DNA of 64,000 nt from Saprospiraceae bacterium. Its GTDB lineage: Bacteria; Bacteroidota; Bacteroidia; Chitinophagales; Saprospiraceae. Made by a program: the position numbers and the translations under genes. The DNA is taken from NCBI GenBank assembly GCA_020631355.1, contig JAHDHL010000010.1, forward strand, positions 1-64,000, read 5' to 3'. Below the pieces are notes generated by a model. It did no database searches. It was not told the origin of the DNA and was given only the letters and a program-made list of their open reading frames with translations. The stretch's first letter is position 1. Every line of letters starts with the position of its first letter. Positions 34,258-43,653 of this stretch are shown here, piece by piece.

Positions 34258-36831
34258 CTACTTTTTCTTCGTGGTCTTCTTTTTGGTGGTTTTTTTGGCT
34301 GCCGCTTTCTTCTTTGGCTTGGCAAAAGCATCAGGAATCTCAGACTCGATGTATTTCTTCACATCCTCCAAGGTCAAATCGGCTGCTTCCTCACTGGTCA
34401 TTCTCTTGCCATCATCGTTCTTAGGAATCTTTACGGATTTCTTCTTGAATCGAATGAATGGTCCCCAACGGCCATTTTCAACAGCAATCTTTTCCTCGGG
34501 CCACTGATGGATATAACGATTGGCTTCCTTTTCAATCTTGGCTTCAATCAACTCCGTCATCTCGGCCTGACTCAAATTTTCAGGATCGAATCTCCTAGGG
34601 ATATTAATGAACATTCCATTCCACTTGATGAATGGTCCGAACCTACCTTTTCCTTTCGTAACATCAAGTCCCTTATAAGTCATTACAGGCGCATCTGCCT
34701 TGCGTTTCTCTGCAATCAATTCCAATGCCCTCTCGAAAGTTACACCAAGAGCATCCTCTCCCTTAGCCAATGAGATAAAGACATTATTGTGTTTGACATA
34801 AGGTCCGAAACGGCCCATTCCGACAGTAACTTCCTCATCCTCATAATTACCCAACAACTTAGGTAACTGAAATAAATCTTTCACCTCATCCAATGTCACC
34901 TGTCCCATGGATTGGCCGGCTTTCAGATTGGCATACTTGGGTTTTTCTCCCTCTGCCAACTCATCCGGTGTACCAATTTGGGCCACCGGTCCGAATCTTG
35001 ACATCCTAACCAGTACCGTCCTTCCCGATTCCTCATCCTTTCCGAGGATACGTTCACCAGTAGCTCGCTCTGCCTTTTCTAATGTATCTTCCACATTCTT
35101 GTGGAAAGGATGATAGAAATCATTGAGCATATTGATCCAATCCTGGCTTCCTTGTGCTATATCATCGAATTTCTTTTCAATATCGGCTGTGAATGAATAG
35201 TTCATTACATCCTCAAAGTGATTCTCAAGGAAATCAGATACGATGATACCCAAATCTGTCGGCACCAACTTATTCGAAATGGCACCTGTATTCTCGACCT
35301 TGGTCGAGGTAACTATCTCACCTTTCGACAAGACATGTTCCTTGTATTCCCTTGGCGTTCCTTCCTGGCTTTTTTTCTGTACATACCCCCTGGACTCCTC
35401 CGTAATCCTACTGATGGTAGGTGCATAGGTTGACGGACGACCAATCCCTAATTCTTCCATCTTCTTCACCAAGGTGGCCTCAGAATACCTTGCCGGTGGA
35501 CGAGTGAATCGTTCCTTGGCCATCATCTCATTCAAATCCAAGTTCTGTCCCACTTTCAACGGAGGTAACATACCTGCATTCTCCTCATCCTCATCCTCGT
35601 CCTTGGACACCATATATACCTTAAGGAATCCATCAAACTGCAATACCTCTCCCGTAGCTGTAAGTTGGCTATCAGGAACAGTTGAAATCCCTACCTTGAC
35701 AGTGGTCTTCTCAACGATGGCCTCAGTCATTTGACTGGCAACGGTACGCTTCCAAATCAATTGGTACAACCTTATCTGGTCGCTATCCCCTGCAACAGAA
35801 TGATTTTCTACATAAGTAGGACGAATGGCTTCGTGTGCCTCCTGCGCCTGTTTGGATTTACTTTTGTATCTACGGGTCTTGACATAATCCGTCCCGTAGC
35901 TATTCTCGATTTCCTGGGCTATGGCATGGAGGGCTACCTCACTCAAACTGGTTGAGTCGGTACGCATATATGTAATGTGTCCACTTTCGTATAATTTCTG
36001 AGCGGTGGACATGGTTCTCTTAACAGAGAATCCCAATTTCCTACTGGCTTCTTGTTGTAATGTTGATGTGGTGAAAGGAGCAGTCGGTTTCCTTTTGATG
36101 GGTTTTTTCTGGATATCCTCTATCGAATAAGTTGCTCCCTTGCACTGTTCCAAGAATTCCTTGGCATCCGATTCCTGATCGAACTTACCCGGCATATCTG
36201 CCCTTAGTGCAACGGATTTACCCTTACTATCCTTGACATCAAACAGGGTTATGACCTTGTAGAAAGAAGTAGGTTCGAAATCCAGAATGGATTTTTCCCT
36301 TTCAACCAGTAACTTAACGGCTACCGATTGTACCCTACCTGCAGACAACTTGCCCTTGACCTTTTTCCAAAGAATACCTGACAATTCGAATCCTACCAAT
36401 CTATCCAGTATACGTCTTGCCTGTTGGGCATTGACGATTTTCTCATCCACGTGTCTGGGCATCGTGATGGCTTTTTGGACCGCACCCTTGGTGATTTCAC
36501 GGAATACGATCCGCTTGGTTGTTTTTTCATCCAACCCGAGTACCTTGCACAAATGCCAGGAAATGGCTTCTCCCTCTCGGTCCTCATCCGTCGCCAACCA
36601 AATCTCCTCGGACTTCTTGACCCAATCCTTAAGTTCCTTGACCACCTTTTTCTTTTCGGGTGAAACGATGTACTTGGGCTTGAAACCGTTTTCTATATCC
36701 ACGGCACTATTACCCTTATCCAAATCACGGATATGGCCATAACTGGACTTTACGACGAAGTCCTTTCCCAAAAATTTTTCAATGGTTTTAGCCTTAGCGG
36801 GAGACTCTACAATCAGTAGGTTTTTCGACAT
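34258..36831 (-). CDS. topA: DNA topoisomerase I
   Basis: Type IA topoisomerase relaxing negative supercoils. About 857 residues. Toprim domain MSKNLLIVESPAKAKTIEKFLG and DEDREGEAISWHL, catalytic Tyr 288 in HITYMRTDSTSLS, then FPKLLGNYEDEEVTVGMGRFGPYVKHN and similar C-terminal repeats (three GRFGP-type copies) instead of Cys4 zinc fingers, ending in a Lys-rich tail (AAAKKTTKKKTTKKK). This zinc-free C-terminus is normal for Bacteroidota TopA. Coupled to the SUI1 gene downstream. Confidence 0.97.
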   Translation of the reverse strand: MSKNLLIVESPAKAKTIEKFLGKDFVVKSSYGHIRDLDKGNSAVDIENGFKPKYIVSPEKKKVVKELKDWVKKSEEIWLATDEDREGEAISWHLCKVLGLDEKTTKRIVFREITKGAVQKAITMPRHVDEKIVNAQQARRILDRLVGFELSGILWKKVKGKLSAGRVQSVAVKLLVEREKSILDFEPTSFYKVITLFDVKDSKGKSVALRADMPGKFDQESDAKEFLEQCKGATYSIEDIQKKPIKRKPTAPFTTSTLQQEASRKLGFSVKRTMSTAQKLYESGHITYMRTDSTSLSEVALHAIAQEIENSYGTDYVKTRRYKSKSKQAQEAHEAIRPTYVENHSVAGDSDQIRLYQLIWKRTVASQMTEAIVEKTTVKVGISTVPDSQLTATGEVLQFDGFLKVYMVSKDEDEDEENAGMLPPLKVGQNLDLNEMMAKERFTRPPARYSEATLVKKMEELGIGRPSTYAPTISRITEESRGYVQKKSQEGTPREYKEHVLSKGEIVTSTKVENTGAISNKLVPTDLGIIVSDFLENHFEDVMNYSFTADIEKKFDDIAQGSQDWINMLNDFYHPFHKNVEDTLEKAERATGERILGKDEESGRTVLVRMSRFGPVAQIGTPDELAEGEKPKYANLKAGQSMGQVTLDEVKDLFQLPKLLGNYEDEEVTVGMGRFGPYVKHNNVFISLAKGEDALGVTFERALELIAEKRKADAPVMTYKGLDVTKGKGRFGPFIKWNGMFINIPRRFDPENLSQAEMTELIEAKIEKEANRYIHQWPEEKIAVENGRWGPFIRFKKKSVKIPKNDDGKRMTSEEAADLTLEDVKKYIESEIPDAFAKPKKKAAAKKTTKKKTTKKK

Positions 36832-36952
36832 GGATTGATTTATTATTTAGGATGTAATACGGTATGTACGCCAAAAAAGATTAAAAATCCAGCGACAAAT
36901 GTAAAAATGTTTTCAAAAATTCAAACGCTATTCACAAGAATGAATCAAAAAA

Positions 36953-36977
36953 TGCCACCCCTTGTTCAAGGATGGCA
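36953..36977 (-). terminator. Terminator of the T9SS/LTxxQ gene
   Basis: TGCCACCCCTTG (36953-36964) pairs imperfectly with CAAGGATGGCA (36967-36977). On the minus strand a T6 run follows, so it ends the transcript of the gene at 37005-38267 and protects the topA promoter region behind it. Confidence 0.65.
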
Positions 36978-37004
36978 CTTTCAAAATCATAATCCCAAAC
37001 GGGT

Positions 37005-38267
37005 TTATTTCTTTATAAACTTACTGGCTGTCTTTTCAGTTCCATTACTGATTACATAATAATACAGGCCGGGAGGAAGGTCTTTTACATCGACGGTAAA
37101 CGACTCTGTTCCCTCTGACAATTTCTTATCGGCAATGCTCCTAACTACCTGTCCTGACTCATTATAGAGTTCAATCAGGTACTTGGCTTTCTCAGGAACC
37201 CTGATTTCCAATGTATTCATATCAGATGAGGGATTGGGGAAATTATTCACTTCCAATACAGACTTGGTTTCAAGTTGCTTTTGGTTATTCATTTCATCAT
37301 TCCAATCCGTTGGCATGAGTAGGAATCCCATTCTCTTATACATCTTGAATTTTTCCTTGTCCTCCTCTGAAAAAGCATGTTTTTCCCCTTTTGGTCCTTT
37401 CTTACAAGGTTTGTCACATGATTTGGAACTATCCTTATCGCAAGATTTTCCATCCTTGGCATGATGAGGTGGATGCCTCTTACCGAACTCTGATTTCATT
37501 TCGGCTTTCCATGCTTTCTTCTGCTCCTTGATTTCATCCATTTTGGCATCAATCTCCGTAGCATACTTTTCTGACAAAGTTTGTAATTTCTTGAATTCTT
37601 CGGGATACTTATCCTCCAGCATTCTCATGAGTTTCATTTCACCCTTATGTCCGCCACGTTTACCACGTTTCATTCCCCTATCCTTGAATGGATGGTCATC
37701 TGCATGATTTTTCTTGAATTCCTTCATCTTCTCCATGAAAGCAGCTTTCATCTCATCCTTGGTCTCCTTGGCCTTTTCACGAAGTTGGTCGATTTGCCTG
37801 CGGTCTTTTTTCTTTATCTCCTCATCCAATTCCAATCTCTTATCCCTGATATATGGCTTGACCGTTTCCATCATGAAAGCCTTTCTTTTCTCTCTCATTT
37901 CCGGATTCATTCCCTTACCTTTCATTCCTCTATGATGATGATGAGGAGGTTTAGGCATGGATTCCAGTTTTTCCAATTGCTCATCTGAAAGGATTTCGGA
38001 TAATAGCTGTTCTTTCTTCAAGCGAATGGCATCCATCCTTTCGTGTATCTCATCCCTTGACAAATCCTCTGATTTGAGAGCCATCATTTCCTTCATCAGA
38101 CTCTCGTGCATCTCATGTATCTTTTGGTCCTGTTCATCAGTTAGATTGAGTTCTTTTTTCAGGTGTGCCCTATGTTGCTCTTTGCCCGGGCGTTGTCCTC
38201 TCTGTGCAAACGTACTTGCAAACATGATGAGACAACAAAATAATGTAATGGTAATCTTGTACTTCAT
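37005..38267 (-). CDS. Secreted Cys/His-rich LTxxQ (Spy/CpxP-like) protein with T9SS sorting domain
   Basis: Exported protein of about 420 residues. Signal peptide (cut near STFAQ), then a long helical, very charged region with LTxxQ-type motifs (LNLTDEQ near 42, LSDEQLEKLE near 95) as in Spy/CpxP/ZraP metal-stress proteins. It contains His tracts (PPHHHHRG, HPPHHAKDG) and a Cys segment (GKSCDKDSSKSCDKPCKK) around 275-292. A type A T9SS domain (VNNFPNPSSDMNTLEIRV ... GLYYYVISNGTEKTASKFIKK) ends it. Probably a surface metal binder or chaperone. Fourth gene behind sigma, anti-sigma and Spy-like genes, but 121 bases separate it from them. Confidence 0.85.
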   Translation of the reverse strand: MKYKITITLFCCLIMFASTFAQRGQRPGKEQHRAHLKKELNLTDEQDQKIHEMHESLMKEMMALKSEDLSRDEIHERMDAIRLKKEQLLSEILSDEQLEKLESMPKPPHHHHRGMKGKGMNPEMREKRKAFMMETVKPYIRDKRLELDEEIKKKDRRQIDQLREKAKETKDEMKAAFMEKMKEFKKNHADDHPFKDRGMKRGKRGGHKGEMKLMRMLEDKYPEEFKKLQTLSEKYATEIDAKMDEIKEQKKAWKAEMKSEFGKRHPPHHAKDGKSCDKDSSKSCDKPCKKGPKGEKHAFSEEDKEKFKMYKRMGFLLMPTDWNDEMNNQKQLETKSVLEVNNFPNPSSDMNTLEIRVPEKAKYLIELYNESGQVVRSIADKKLSEGTESFTVDVKDLPPGLYYYVISNGTEKTASKFIKK

Positions 38268-38388
38268 TTTTTGAATAATGTTAATTTTGAATTGAAGTGG
38301 TTACATTTCCATCCTAACATGATGGGTTTATATCTCAGGCCACTTCTTGGTATTTGGACTTTGGTTGATATCCTAAGGTTTAATGCTA

Positions 38389-38796
38389 CTAATTATTCTG
38401 TGGAGGTTTTCCACCTCTTTTCCGATGATGGGGCATTCGCGGAGGTCCCTTTCTCATCTTAATGATATGCTTTCTGAATTCTTCCTCGCTTTTCCCATCC
38501 AATATGGCCTCCCCCTCCTTGAGTAACTCATCCAGTATTTCTTTCCGTTCTTCTTGGATTGTAATGTGTAATTCTTCCAGTTTCTGTCCGTATTCTTCCG
38601 TCAGGGCTCTAAGGGCTTCCCTTTCGGAGTCCTTGGGTTCAACACGACTCAGGGTGAAATTGGAAAAGCCTGCTCCGTTACTGGTGTGATGCATTCGCCC
38701 CAATTCGTGTCTGACATAGAGGCCCATCAGCATAGCTCCCAAAGCCATTCCTATGATAAAAAGGACTGAAATCTTGATGATTGCATTCTTTTTCAT
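38389..38796 (-). CDS. Membrane-anchored Spy/CpxP-like (periplasmic heavy-metal sensor type) protein
   Basis: About 135 residues. One N-terminal membrane helix (IIKISVLFIIGMALGAMLMGLYV) anchors a periplasmic helical hairpin: SEREALRALTEEYGQKLEELHITIQEERKEILDELLKEGEAIL, then a His/Arg/Pro-rich tail (PRMPHHRKRGGKPP). Shape matches heavy-metal sensor/resistance proteins such as CnrX and CpxP relatives. Starts 5 bases after the anti-sigma gene, so it likely works with it to sense envelope or metal stress. Confidence 0.75.
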   Translation of the reverse strand: MKKNAIIKISVLFIIGMALGAMLMGLYVRHELGRMHHTSNGAGFSNFTLSRVEPKDSEREALRALTEEYGQKLEELHITIQEERKEILDELLKEGEAILDGKSEEEFRKHIIKMRKGPPRMPHHRKRGGKPPQNN

Positions 38797-38801
38797 GTCA
38801 T

Positions 38802-39092
38802 CTACAATTGAATGGGGTTTTCAAATTGGGTATAATTCTCATAATCGGTTAGTCCTAGAATCGTATCCAATTGAAAACTACCCTCAGAGAAAGAAACGAA
38901 CATAAAAACGATGACCACCAAGGAAAATGAAACTGAGGTCAGTCTAGGGAAAATATAATCCAATACTGACTGGAATGAATCCTCGGCCACTTCAGCCACA
39001 CTATCCAATCGGCTCATTACCCTATCAGAAAAATAAGGTTTGAACTGGTATTGCTGTTCATTAAGTAGTTCTTGTAAATTTTTATTCTCCAT
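38802..39092 (-). CDS. Putative anti-sigma factor, single-pass membrane protein
   Basis: About 96 residues. A short cytosolic N-terminus (LLNEQQYQFKPYFSDRVMSRL) precedes one membrane helix at about 52-69 and a 27-residue periplasmic tail. Its start overlaps the end of the ECF sigma gene by 11 bases, the usual arrangement for a sigma and its inhibitor. The family itself is not one I can name, so the role rests on topology and position. Confidence 0.65.
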   Translation of the reverse strand: MENKNLQELLNEQQYQFKPYFSDRVMSRLDSVAEVAEDSFQSVLDYIFPRLTSVSFSLVVIVFMFVSFSEGSFQLDTILGLTDYENYTQFENPIQL

Positions 39093-39645
39093 GTCTGTAT
39101 GACAATTTGGTTTTCAAAATATTCTTAAGTTGTTCTGTACCACGAGCTTGTCTTGAAAGGACCGTTCCTGATGGGATACCAAGCATCTCAGCTGTTTCCT
39201 TGACGGAATATCCCTCTATCATCCGAAGTACCACTACGGTCCTGTAATCCGGTTTCAGCATCCGGATTCCACGATTCACCAATTCCTTGGTATCGTAGTC
39301 CCTTATATCAGATTTTGGATCAGGCTGGTCCCATTCGGTCCCATCGGACTTTGAAAAAGAAAAAAAACGCTTTCGTTTTCTTTTTTTGATTTCGTTCAGG
39401 GATAGGTTGACTGCAATTCTTGTGATATAGGTGGATAACTTACTATCTCCCTTGAATTTTGACAAGGACTTATAGAGCCTTACAAATACCTCCTGCCCTA
39501 CATCATCCACTTCAACCGTATTCCCTAGCATATTCCGTATAACTGTGGCCACCCTCGACTCATACCGCTCCACAATGAACCGGAAAGCCTGCGTATTGCC
39601 TTCTAATATACTGGCTATTATTTCTTCGTCTTTCCAGTTGACCAA
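39082..39645 (-). CDS. ECF RNA polymerase sigma factor
   Basis: About 187 residues. Sigma-2 region: FRFIVERYESRVATVIRNMLGN, DDVGQEVFVRLYKSLSKFKGDSKLSTYITRIAVNLSLNEIKKRKRKR; sigma-4 region: LKPDYRTVVVLRMIEGYSVKETAEMLGIPSGTVLSRQARGTEQLKNIL. It directs RNA polymerase to stress promoters and is presumably held by the membrane protein encoded next. First gene of the sigma/anti-sigma/Spy-like unit. Confidence 0.95.
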   Translation of the reverse strand: MVNWKDEEIIASILEGNTQAFRFIVERYESRVATVIRNMLGNTVEVDDVGQEVFVRLYKSLSKFKGDSKLSTYITRIAVNLSLNEIKKRKRKRFFSFSKSDGTEWDQPDPKSDIRDYDTKELVNRGIRMLKPDYRTVVVLRMIEGYSVKETAEMLGIPSGTVLSRQARGTEQLKNILKTKLSYRHGE

Positions 39646-39728
39646 GCTAAGGAGTTTTGTTTTCCATTTATTTGACCAAGGAAATTACAAGAATATTCCC
39701 GACATGGGATAAATTATGGTATGAAAGA

Positions 39729-41780
39729 TTAAATATCAGCAATTACCGGAATAGTGAAGTAGAAAGTAGTTCCCTCATTGGGTATGGACTCCAGACCAAT
39801 CCTGCCTTTGTGCAGATGCACCAATTTCTCACAGGTAGCCAATCCGATGCCCGTACCCTCAAACTTGTCCGAGGCATTCAAACGATTGAACATATTGAAT
39901 ACCTGATGATGGTATTGTGCATCAATACCAATTCCATTGTCCTTGACATAGAATGTGTGCATATTCCTTTCTAGCTGATGATGAATGCTAACCTTGGGTG
40001 TTCTACCGTCAGGTATGAATTTGATGGCGTTAGAAATCAGGTTTTGAAAGACCAATCTTATTAACTGCGGATCCATGACAACATCCTTGGGCAGATCACC
40101 AATTTCAATTTCTGCATTCTTGGATTGAATATCCTGATTGAGATAAATACATAAATCACGTACCAAAACCTTGGTATCTGTGGATTGTAATCTGAGTTGT
40201 TTATCCTCCAATTTTGAATACTCCAAAAGTTCGGTGACCAGCTGGTACATGTTGTGTCCTCCCTTTTCTATGAAATCCAATAATTCCATTTCATTCTTAT
40301 CGAGTTTATGTTCGACCTTCCTCCTCAATAATCCTGCAAAGGACTTGATGGTATTGGCCGGGGATTTCAAATCATGGGAAGCCATGTATGCAAAGTTGAC
40401 CAATTCCTTATTCTTCTTTTCCAGGGAGATATTCTGCTGTTCTATGATTTCCTTGGAATCCTGAATCTGTTGATTTTTGAGTTGGAGTTCCTGATTATGT
40501 TTTTCAGTCGTTTCAAGTCTCTTACGCTTATTTCGTCTTTCTCTGAAAAGACTGAGTGTTATGGCAAGTATCGTTACGAAAAGAGCACCTAGGGTAATCA
40601 GGAAGAAATTGCGATTACGGATTTTCATTTCATTCTTCAACTGCTGCTGTTTGAGATCCTGATTCTCTATGATTTTGTTGTTGAGTGATTTCTCATTTTC
40701 AATCCTACTCTCAGCTTCCAATTGCCTATGACTATCATGGCTTGCCATTAGGGATTGAAGGTGTTCGAAAATGGTATCAATATCCTGCCATTCATCATTA
40801 TTACCATGTATGCGAATCAATTCGGAAATAACCTCTCCTACCCCATCCTCATTGATACTCCTTAACCGATTGAGGGAAGCCGTTAGATTACGAACCTTTT
40901 CTTCTTCATTACCTAGTTTGCCATAAGCCCATCCCAAACTTTTATATAATTCGAATTGCTCAATATTGACATCCAATCTCTTGGCCAATTCCAATGCCTG
41001 AGTAAGATGATAAACCTGACTGTTGGTGTTACTATTTTTTTCATAGATATCTGCATAACAGATATGTACATAATACTTACCCTTATCATGTCCCAGTTGA
41101 TTCCAAACTCCATAGGAATCATCCGCCAAAGCCAATGCTTTGGTATAATCGCCCCTTTTGATGGCAACCTTGGCCAAATTCAGCAATGAATAACCTGCTA
41201 CCTGATGGTCTTCGATTTCCAGACTTTTATCATAAGCAATTGTCAGGTACTGTTCGGCCAATTCATAGGAACCCGACTCCAGATAGGTTAGTCCTAGATT
41301 GGAACTAGCATCAGCCATTCCATAGTTAAGATTTGAATGCTCATAAATCCTATATCCTGACTCGAAATAATGAATTGCATTATCATAATCCTTTTCCAAA
41401 AGATAGACCAATCCCAAGTAGATGGAATTCAGTCCCTTTGCATCAGTCGTTACTTCTTTCCCCAGAAGAATGGATTTGGATTCGAGAAGGATTTCCTTAG
41501 CCTTGAGTATATTCCCTTGGTTGTAATGCTGATAACCCAATAGATTGAGGCCTACCGGTAATTGATTACAATTATTATCCCTGAGTTTCTTACAAATTTC
41601 GGATACTTCGGCAACCACTCCCTTATTGTCCATTTTTCCTCCCTCATACATTTGGGAGATTTGTTTGATATATCTATCACACAACAAATCCGAATCAGGG
41701 ACCGAAGCATTAATTCCAATTGAAATGTGGGCTAAGAGTAGTAGTATGAAAAGTCGGTTAAACAATATTCGTTTGAGCAC
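39729..41780 (-). CDS. TPR-containing membrane sensor histidine kinase
   Basis: About 683 residues. Signal sequence at 1-26, then about seven TPR units in the periplasm (e.g. ADASSNLGLTYLESGSYELAEQYLTIAYDKSLEI), a coiled coil, a membrane helix near 391-412, a second coiled coil, a phytochrome-type HisKA with phosphoacceptor His 469 in FAYMASHDLKSPANTIKSF, and HATPase (DNGIGIDAQYHHQVFNMFNRL, GTGIGLATCEKLVHLHKG). Typical Bacteroidota TPR kinase. No receiver domain and no adjacent regulator gene. Divergent pattern with no operon partner. Confidence 0.92.
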   Translation of the reverse strand: MLKRILFNRLFILLLLAHISIGINASVPDSDLLCDRYIKQISQMYEGGKMDNKGVVAEVSEICKKLRDNNCNQLPVGLNLLGYQHYNQGNILKAKEILLESKSILLGKEVTTDAKGLNSIYLGLVYLLEKDYDNAIHYFESGYRIYEHSNLNYGMADASSNLGLTYLESGSYELAEQYLTIAYDKSLEIEDHQVAGYSLLNLAKVAIKRGDYTKALALADDSYGVWNQLGHDKGKYYVHICYADIYEKNSNTNSQVYHLTQALELAKRLDVNIEQFELYKSLGWAYGKLGNEEEKVRNLTASLNRLRSINEDGVGEVISELIRIHGNNDEWQDIDTIFEHLQSLMASHDSHRQLEAESRIENEKSLNNKIIENQDLKQQQLKNEMKIRNRNFFLITLGALFVTILAITLSLFRERRNKRKRLETTEKHNQELQLKNQQIQDSKEIIEQQNISLEKKNKELVNFAYMASHDLKSPANTIKSFAGLLRRKVEHKLDKNEMELLDFIEKGGHNMYQLVTELLEYSKLEDKQLRLQSTDTKVLVRDLCIYLNQDIQSKNAEIEIGDLPKDVVMDPQLIRLVFQNLISNAIKFIPDGRTPKVSIHHQLERNMHTFYVKDNGIGIDAQYHHQVFNMFNRLNASDKFEGTGIGLATCEKLVHLHKGRIGLESIPNEGTTFYFTIPVIADI

Positions 41781-41852
41781 AAGACTGTTTAGGAACTTAT
41801 ACGATTGAAAGATATGAATGGTTTCAGTAATGTGGTCGATAGTCAGCTAAAT

Positions 41853-42494
41853 TCAACCACAAATTTCAGTATTCACCAATGAAGAAGATTGTATAATGTT
41901 CACACCCGCTTCTTTCATTTCTTCCAAGGCATTTGACGTGTCATCAGGTTTCAGATTGACACCTCGTGTCCCATCCTCTATTAAGAATGTCTCATAGCCA
42001 AGGCTTACAGCATCTAATGCGGTGTACTTGACACAATAATCAGCGGCAAGTCCCATGACATAAACCTGTCGAATGGATTCGGATTCCAGATATTCATGTA
42101 GACCGGTTCCTTTCTGGTGTCCATTATCAAAGAAGCCACTATAACTATCTATGCCGGGCTGGGTTCCCTTATGAATGACCTTATCTATGAGATTGGTATT
42201 CAATTCATCAACGAATTCAGCTCCAAAACTATTCTGGACACAATGAATGGGCCAAAGGATTTGTTCCAAACCATTCAATTCAATCAACTGTCCGGGTTTC
42301 CTCCAAGGATGATTCGCAGCAAAGCTTCCATGATTAGCCGGGTGCCAATCCTTGGTTGCCACTATACAATCAAAGCAGTCCATCAATTTATTGGCAATCG
42401 GAATCACCTCATCACCTTTTGGCACAGGCAATGCCCCCAACGGACAAAAATCGTATTGTAAATCCACTAGGATTAATGCACTTTTCTTTTCCAT
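41853..42494 (-). CDS. pncA: Nicotinamidase
   Basis: Hydrolyses nicotinamide to nicotinate in the NAD salvage pathway. About 213 residues. Catalytic triad: Asp 11 (ALILVDLQYDF), Lys 109 (VIHKGTQP), Cys 154 (GLAADYCVKYTALDA); zinc ligands Asp 49, His 51 and His 55 in TKDWHPANHGSF. Start at 42494 gives the family-standard MEKKSALILVDLQ; an earlier in-frame start at 42548 overlaps the upstream gene. It is the last gene of the pncB-nrtR-WG-pncA transcript, 10 bases after the WG gene. Confidence 0.95.
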   Translation of the reverse strand: MEKKSALILVDLQYDFCPLGALPVPKGDEVIPIANKLMDCFDCIVATKDWHPANHGSFAANHPWRKPGQLIELNGLEQILWPIHCVQNSFGAEFVDELNTNLIDKVIHKGTQPGIDSYSGFFDNGHQKGTGLHEYLESESIRQVYVMGLAADYCVKYTALDAVSLGYETFLIEDGTRGVNLKPDDTSNALEEMKEAGVNIIQSSSLVNTEICG

Positions 42495-42504
42495 AACCTT
42501 GTGT

Positions 42505-43653
42505 TTATTCTTGGAATCTGGCAAGGCCATCCTGAAAATCCCTAACATCCCTTTTCATGGGATGGAAAGCCTTTTTGCCTTTGGTATCAATAAAGAAAAT
42601 CCCCTCGTCAGTCGCCACGCGAGCCAAGCCTTCCTTATGTCCCCAGATGAGTATATAATTAGGAGGAGTGATGATTTCTCCATTCACATCCATATACCCC
42701 CATCTATCATTTACGCGATATCCGGCCAAGCCCTCCGAATAAGAGTAAATCTGTTCGAAAGTAAATGATGTGATGGGTTCGCCCTTGGCATTCAGTACAC
42801 CAAACCGGCCATTCTTTTCGGCACACCAAAGAGAATCATTAGCAGACCAAAGATTTTGATAAACCGGCTCTGTGACCCATTCACCATCCTTATCTATGAA
42901 TCCGTACAAGGAATTCTCCTTTACGGGTGCATAACCCTGTTGGAAATCCTTTGCCATAGGGAATTTGAAATCGATGACCTGTTCGCCCTCCAAATTGAAA
43001 TAGCCGTACATCCCGTCCTGCTTGACCCGAATCAACCCTTCTTTGGGTACATGGATTTTCTTATAATTCAATGGGATGACAAATTCCCCCTGTTTATTAA
43101 GAACACCATATAATCTACTTCGCTCCACGACTGCCAAGCCTTCCATGAAAGGATAAGCCTTATCATATTCATGAGGAATAATCATTTGTCCTCTTTCATT
43201 GATATAGCCATAACTATCGCCAACAACTATGGCTGCCATTCCTTCGGAAAAATCCTTCGCTTCATCATATCTGGGTTCTATGCCCCAGATACCATTGATA
43301 TCCATGAAGCCGGTCTTATCCGAAAATGTCGTGACACGAGCCAAGCCTTCCTTATATGCGTATGCAGCCCTGAATCTGGGTTCGATTACCGTTTCCCCAT
43401 TCCTATCAATATAGCCCCATTTGGCCCCCATTCTTACAGCAGCACGTCCTTGCATAAAATTGTCCGCATCATCATACTGAGCTGGTATGACTTCCCGACC
43501 ATCCTTATTCATGAATCCCCATTTCAGTCTGGTTTCAGGAAAGTCATCCTCAATCAATGGAGGAGTAACATTGCCATTATCATCCGTACTATCCGATAAG
43601 CACGAAAAGAAAAATAGGGACAAGAAGAAAAAACAGGATATTCTCAGCTTCAT
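42505..43653 (-). CDS. WG-repeat lipoprotein
   Basis: Lipoprotein of about 382 residues (signal peptide with lipobox FFFSC at about 18). The mature part is nine to ten WG repeats of about 36 residues each, of the form 'kWGyid..Ge.vi.P.yd.a..f.eGlA.V', e.g. [18 protein letters not shown] and [20 protein letters not shown] repeats are beta-structures thought to bind peptide or sugar; no enzyme motif. Its ATG overlaps the nrtR stop (ATGA) and it sits between nrtR and pncA, so it is co-expressed with NAD salvage. Why is unknown. Confidence 0.85.
   Translation of the reverse strand: MKLRISCFFFLSLFFFSCLSDSTDDNGNVTPPLIEDDFPETRLKWGFMNKDGREVIPAQYDDADNFMQGRAAVRMGAKWGYIDRNGETVIEPRFRAAYAYKEGLARVTTFSDKTGFMDINGIWGIEPRYDEAKDFSEGMAAIVVGDSYGYINERGQMIIPHEYDKAYPFMEGLAVVERSRLYGVLNKQGEFVIPLNYKKIHVPKEGLIRVKQDGMYGYFNLEGEQVIDFKFPMAKDFQQGYAPVKENSLYGFIDKDGEWVTEPVYQNLWSANDSLWCAEKNGRFGVLNAKGEPITSFTFEQIYSYSEGLAGYRVNDRWGYMDVNGEIITPPNYILIWGHKEGLARVATDEGIFFIDTKGKKAFHPMKRDVRDFQDGLARFQE

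Noticed and set aside
34145-38274. Many plus-strand open frames across topA and the LTxxQ gene
   Set aside because: They are shadows of long, motif-bearing minus-strand genes; the products are Ser/Phe-rich low-complexity text.
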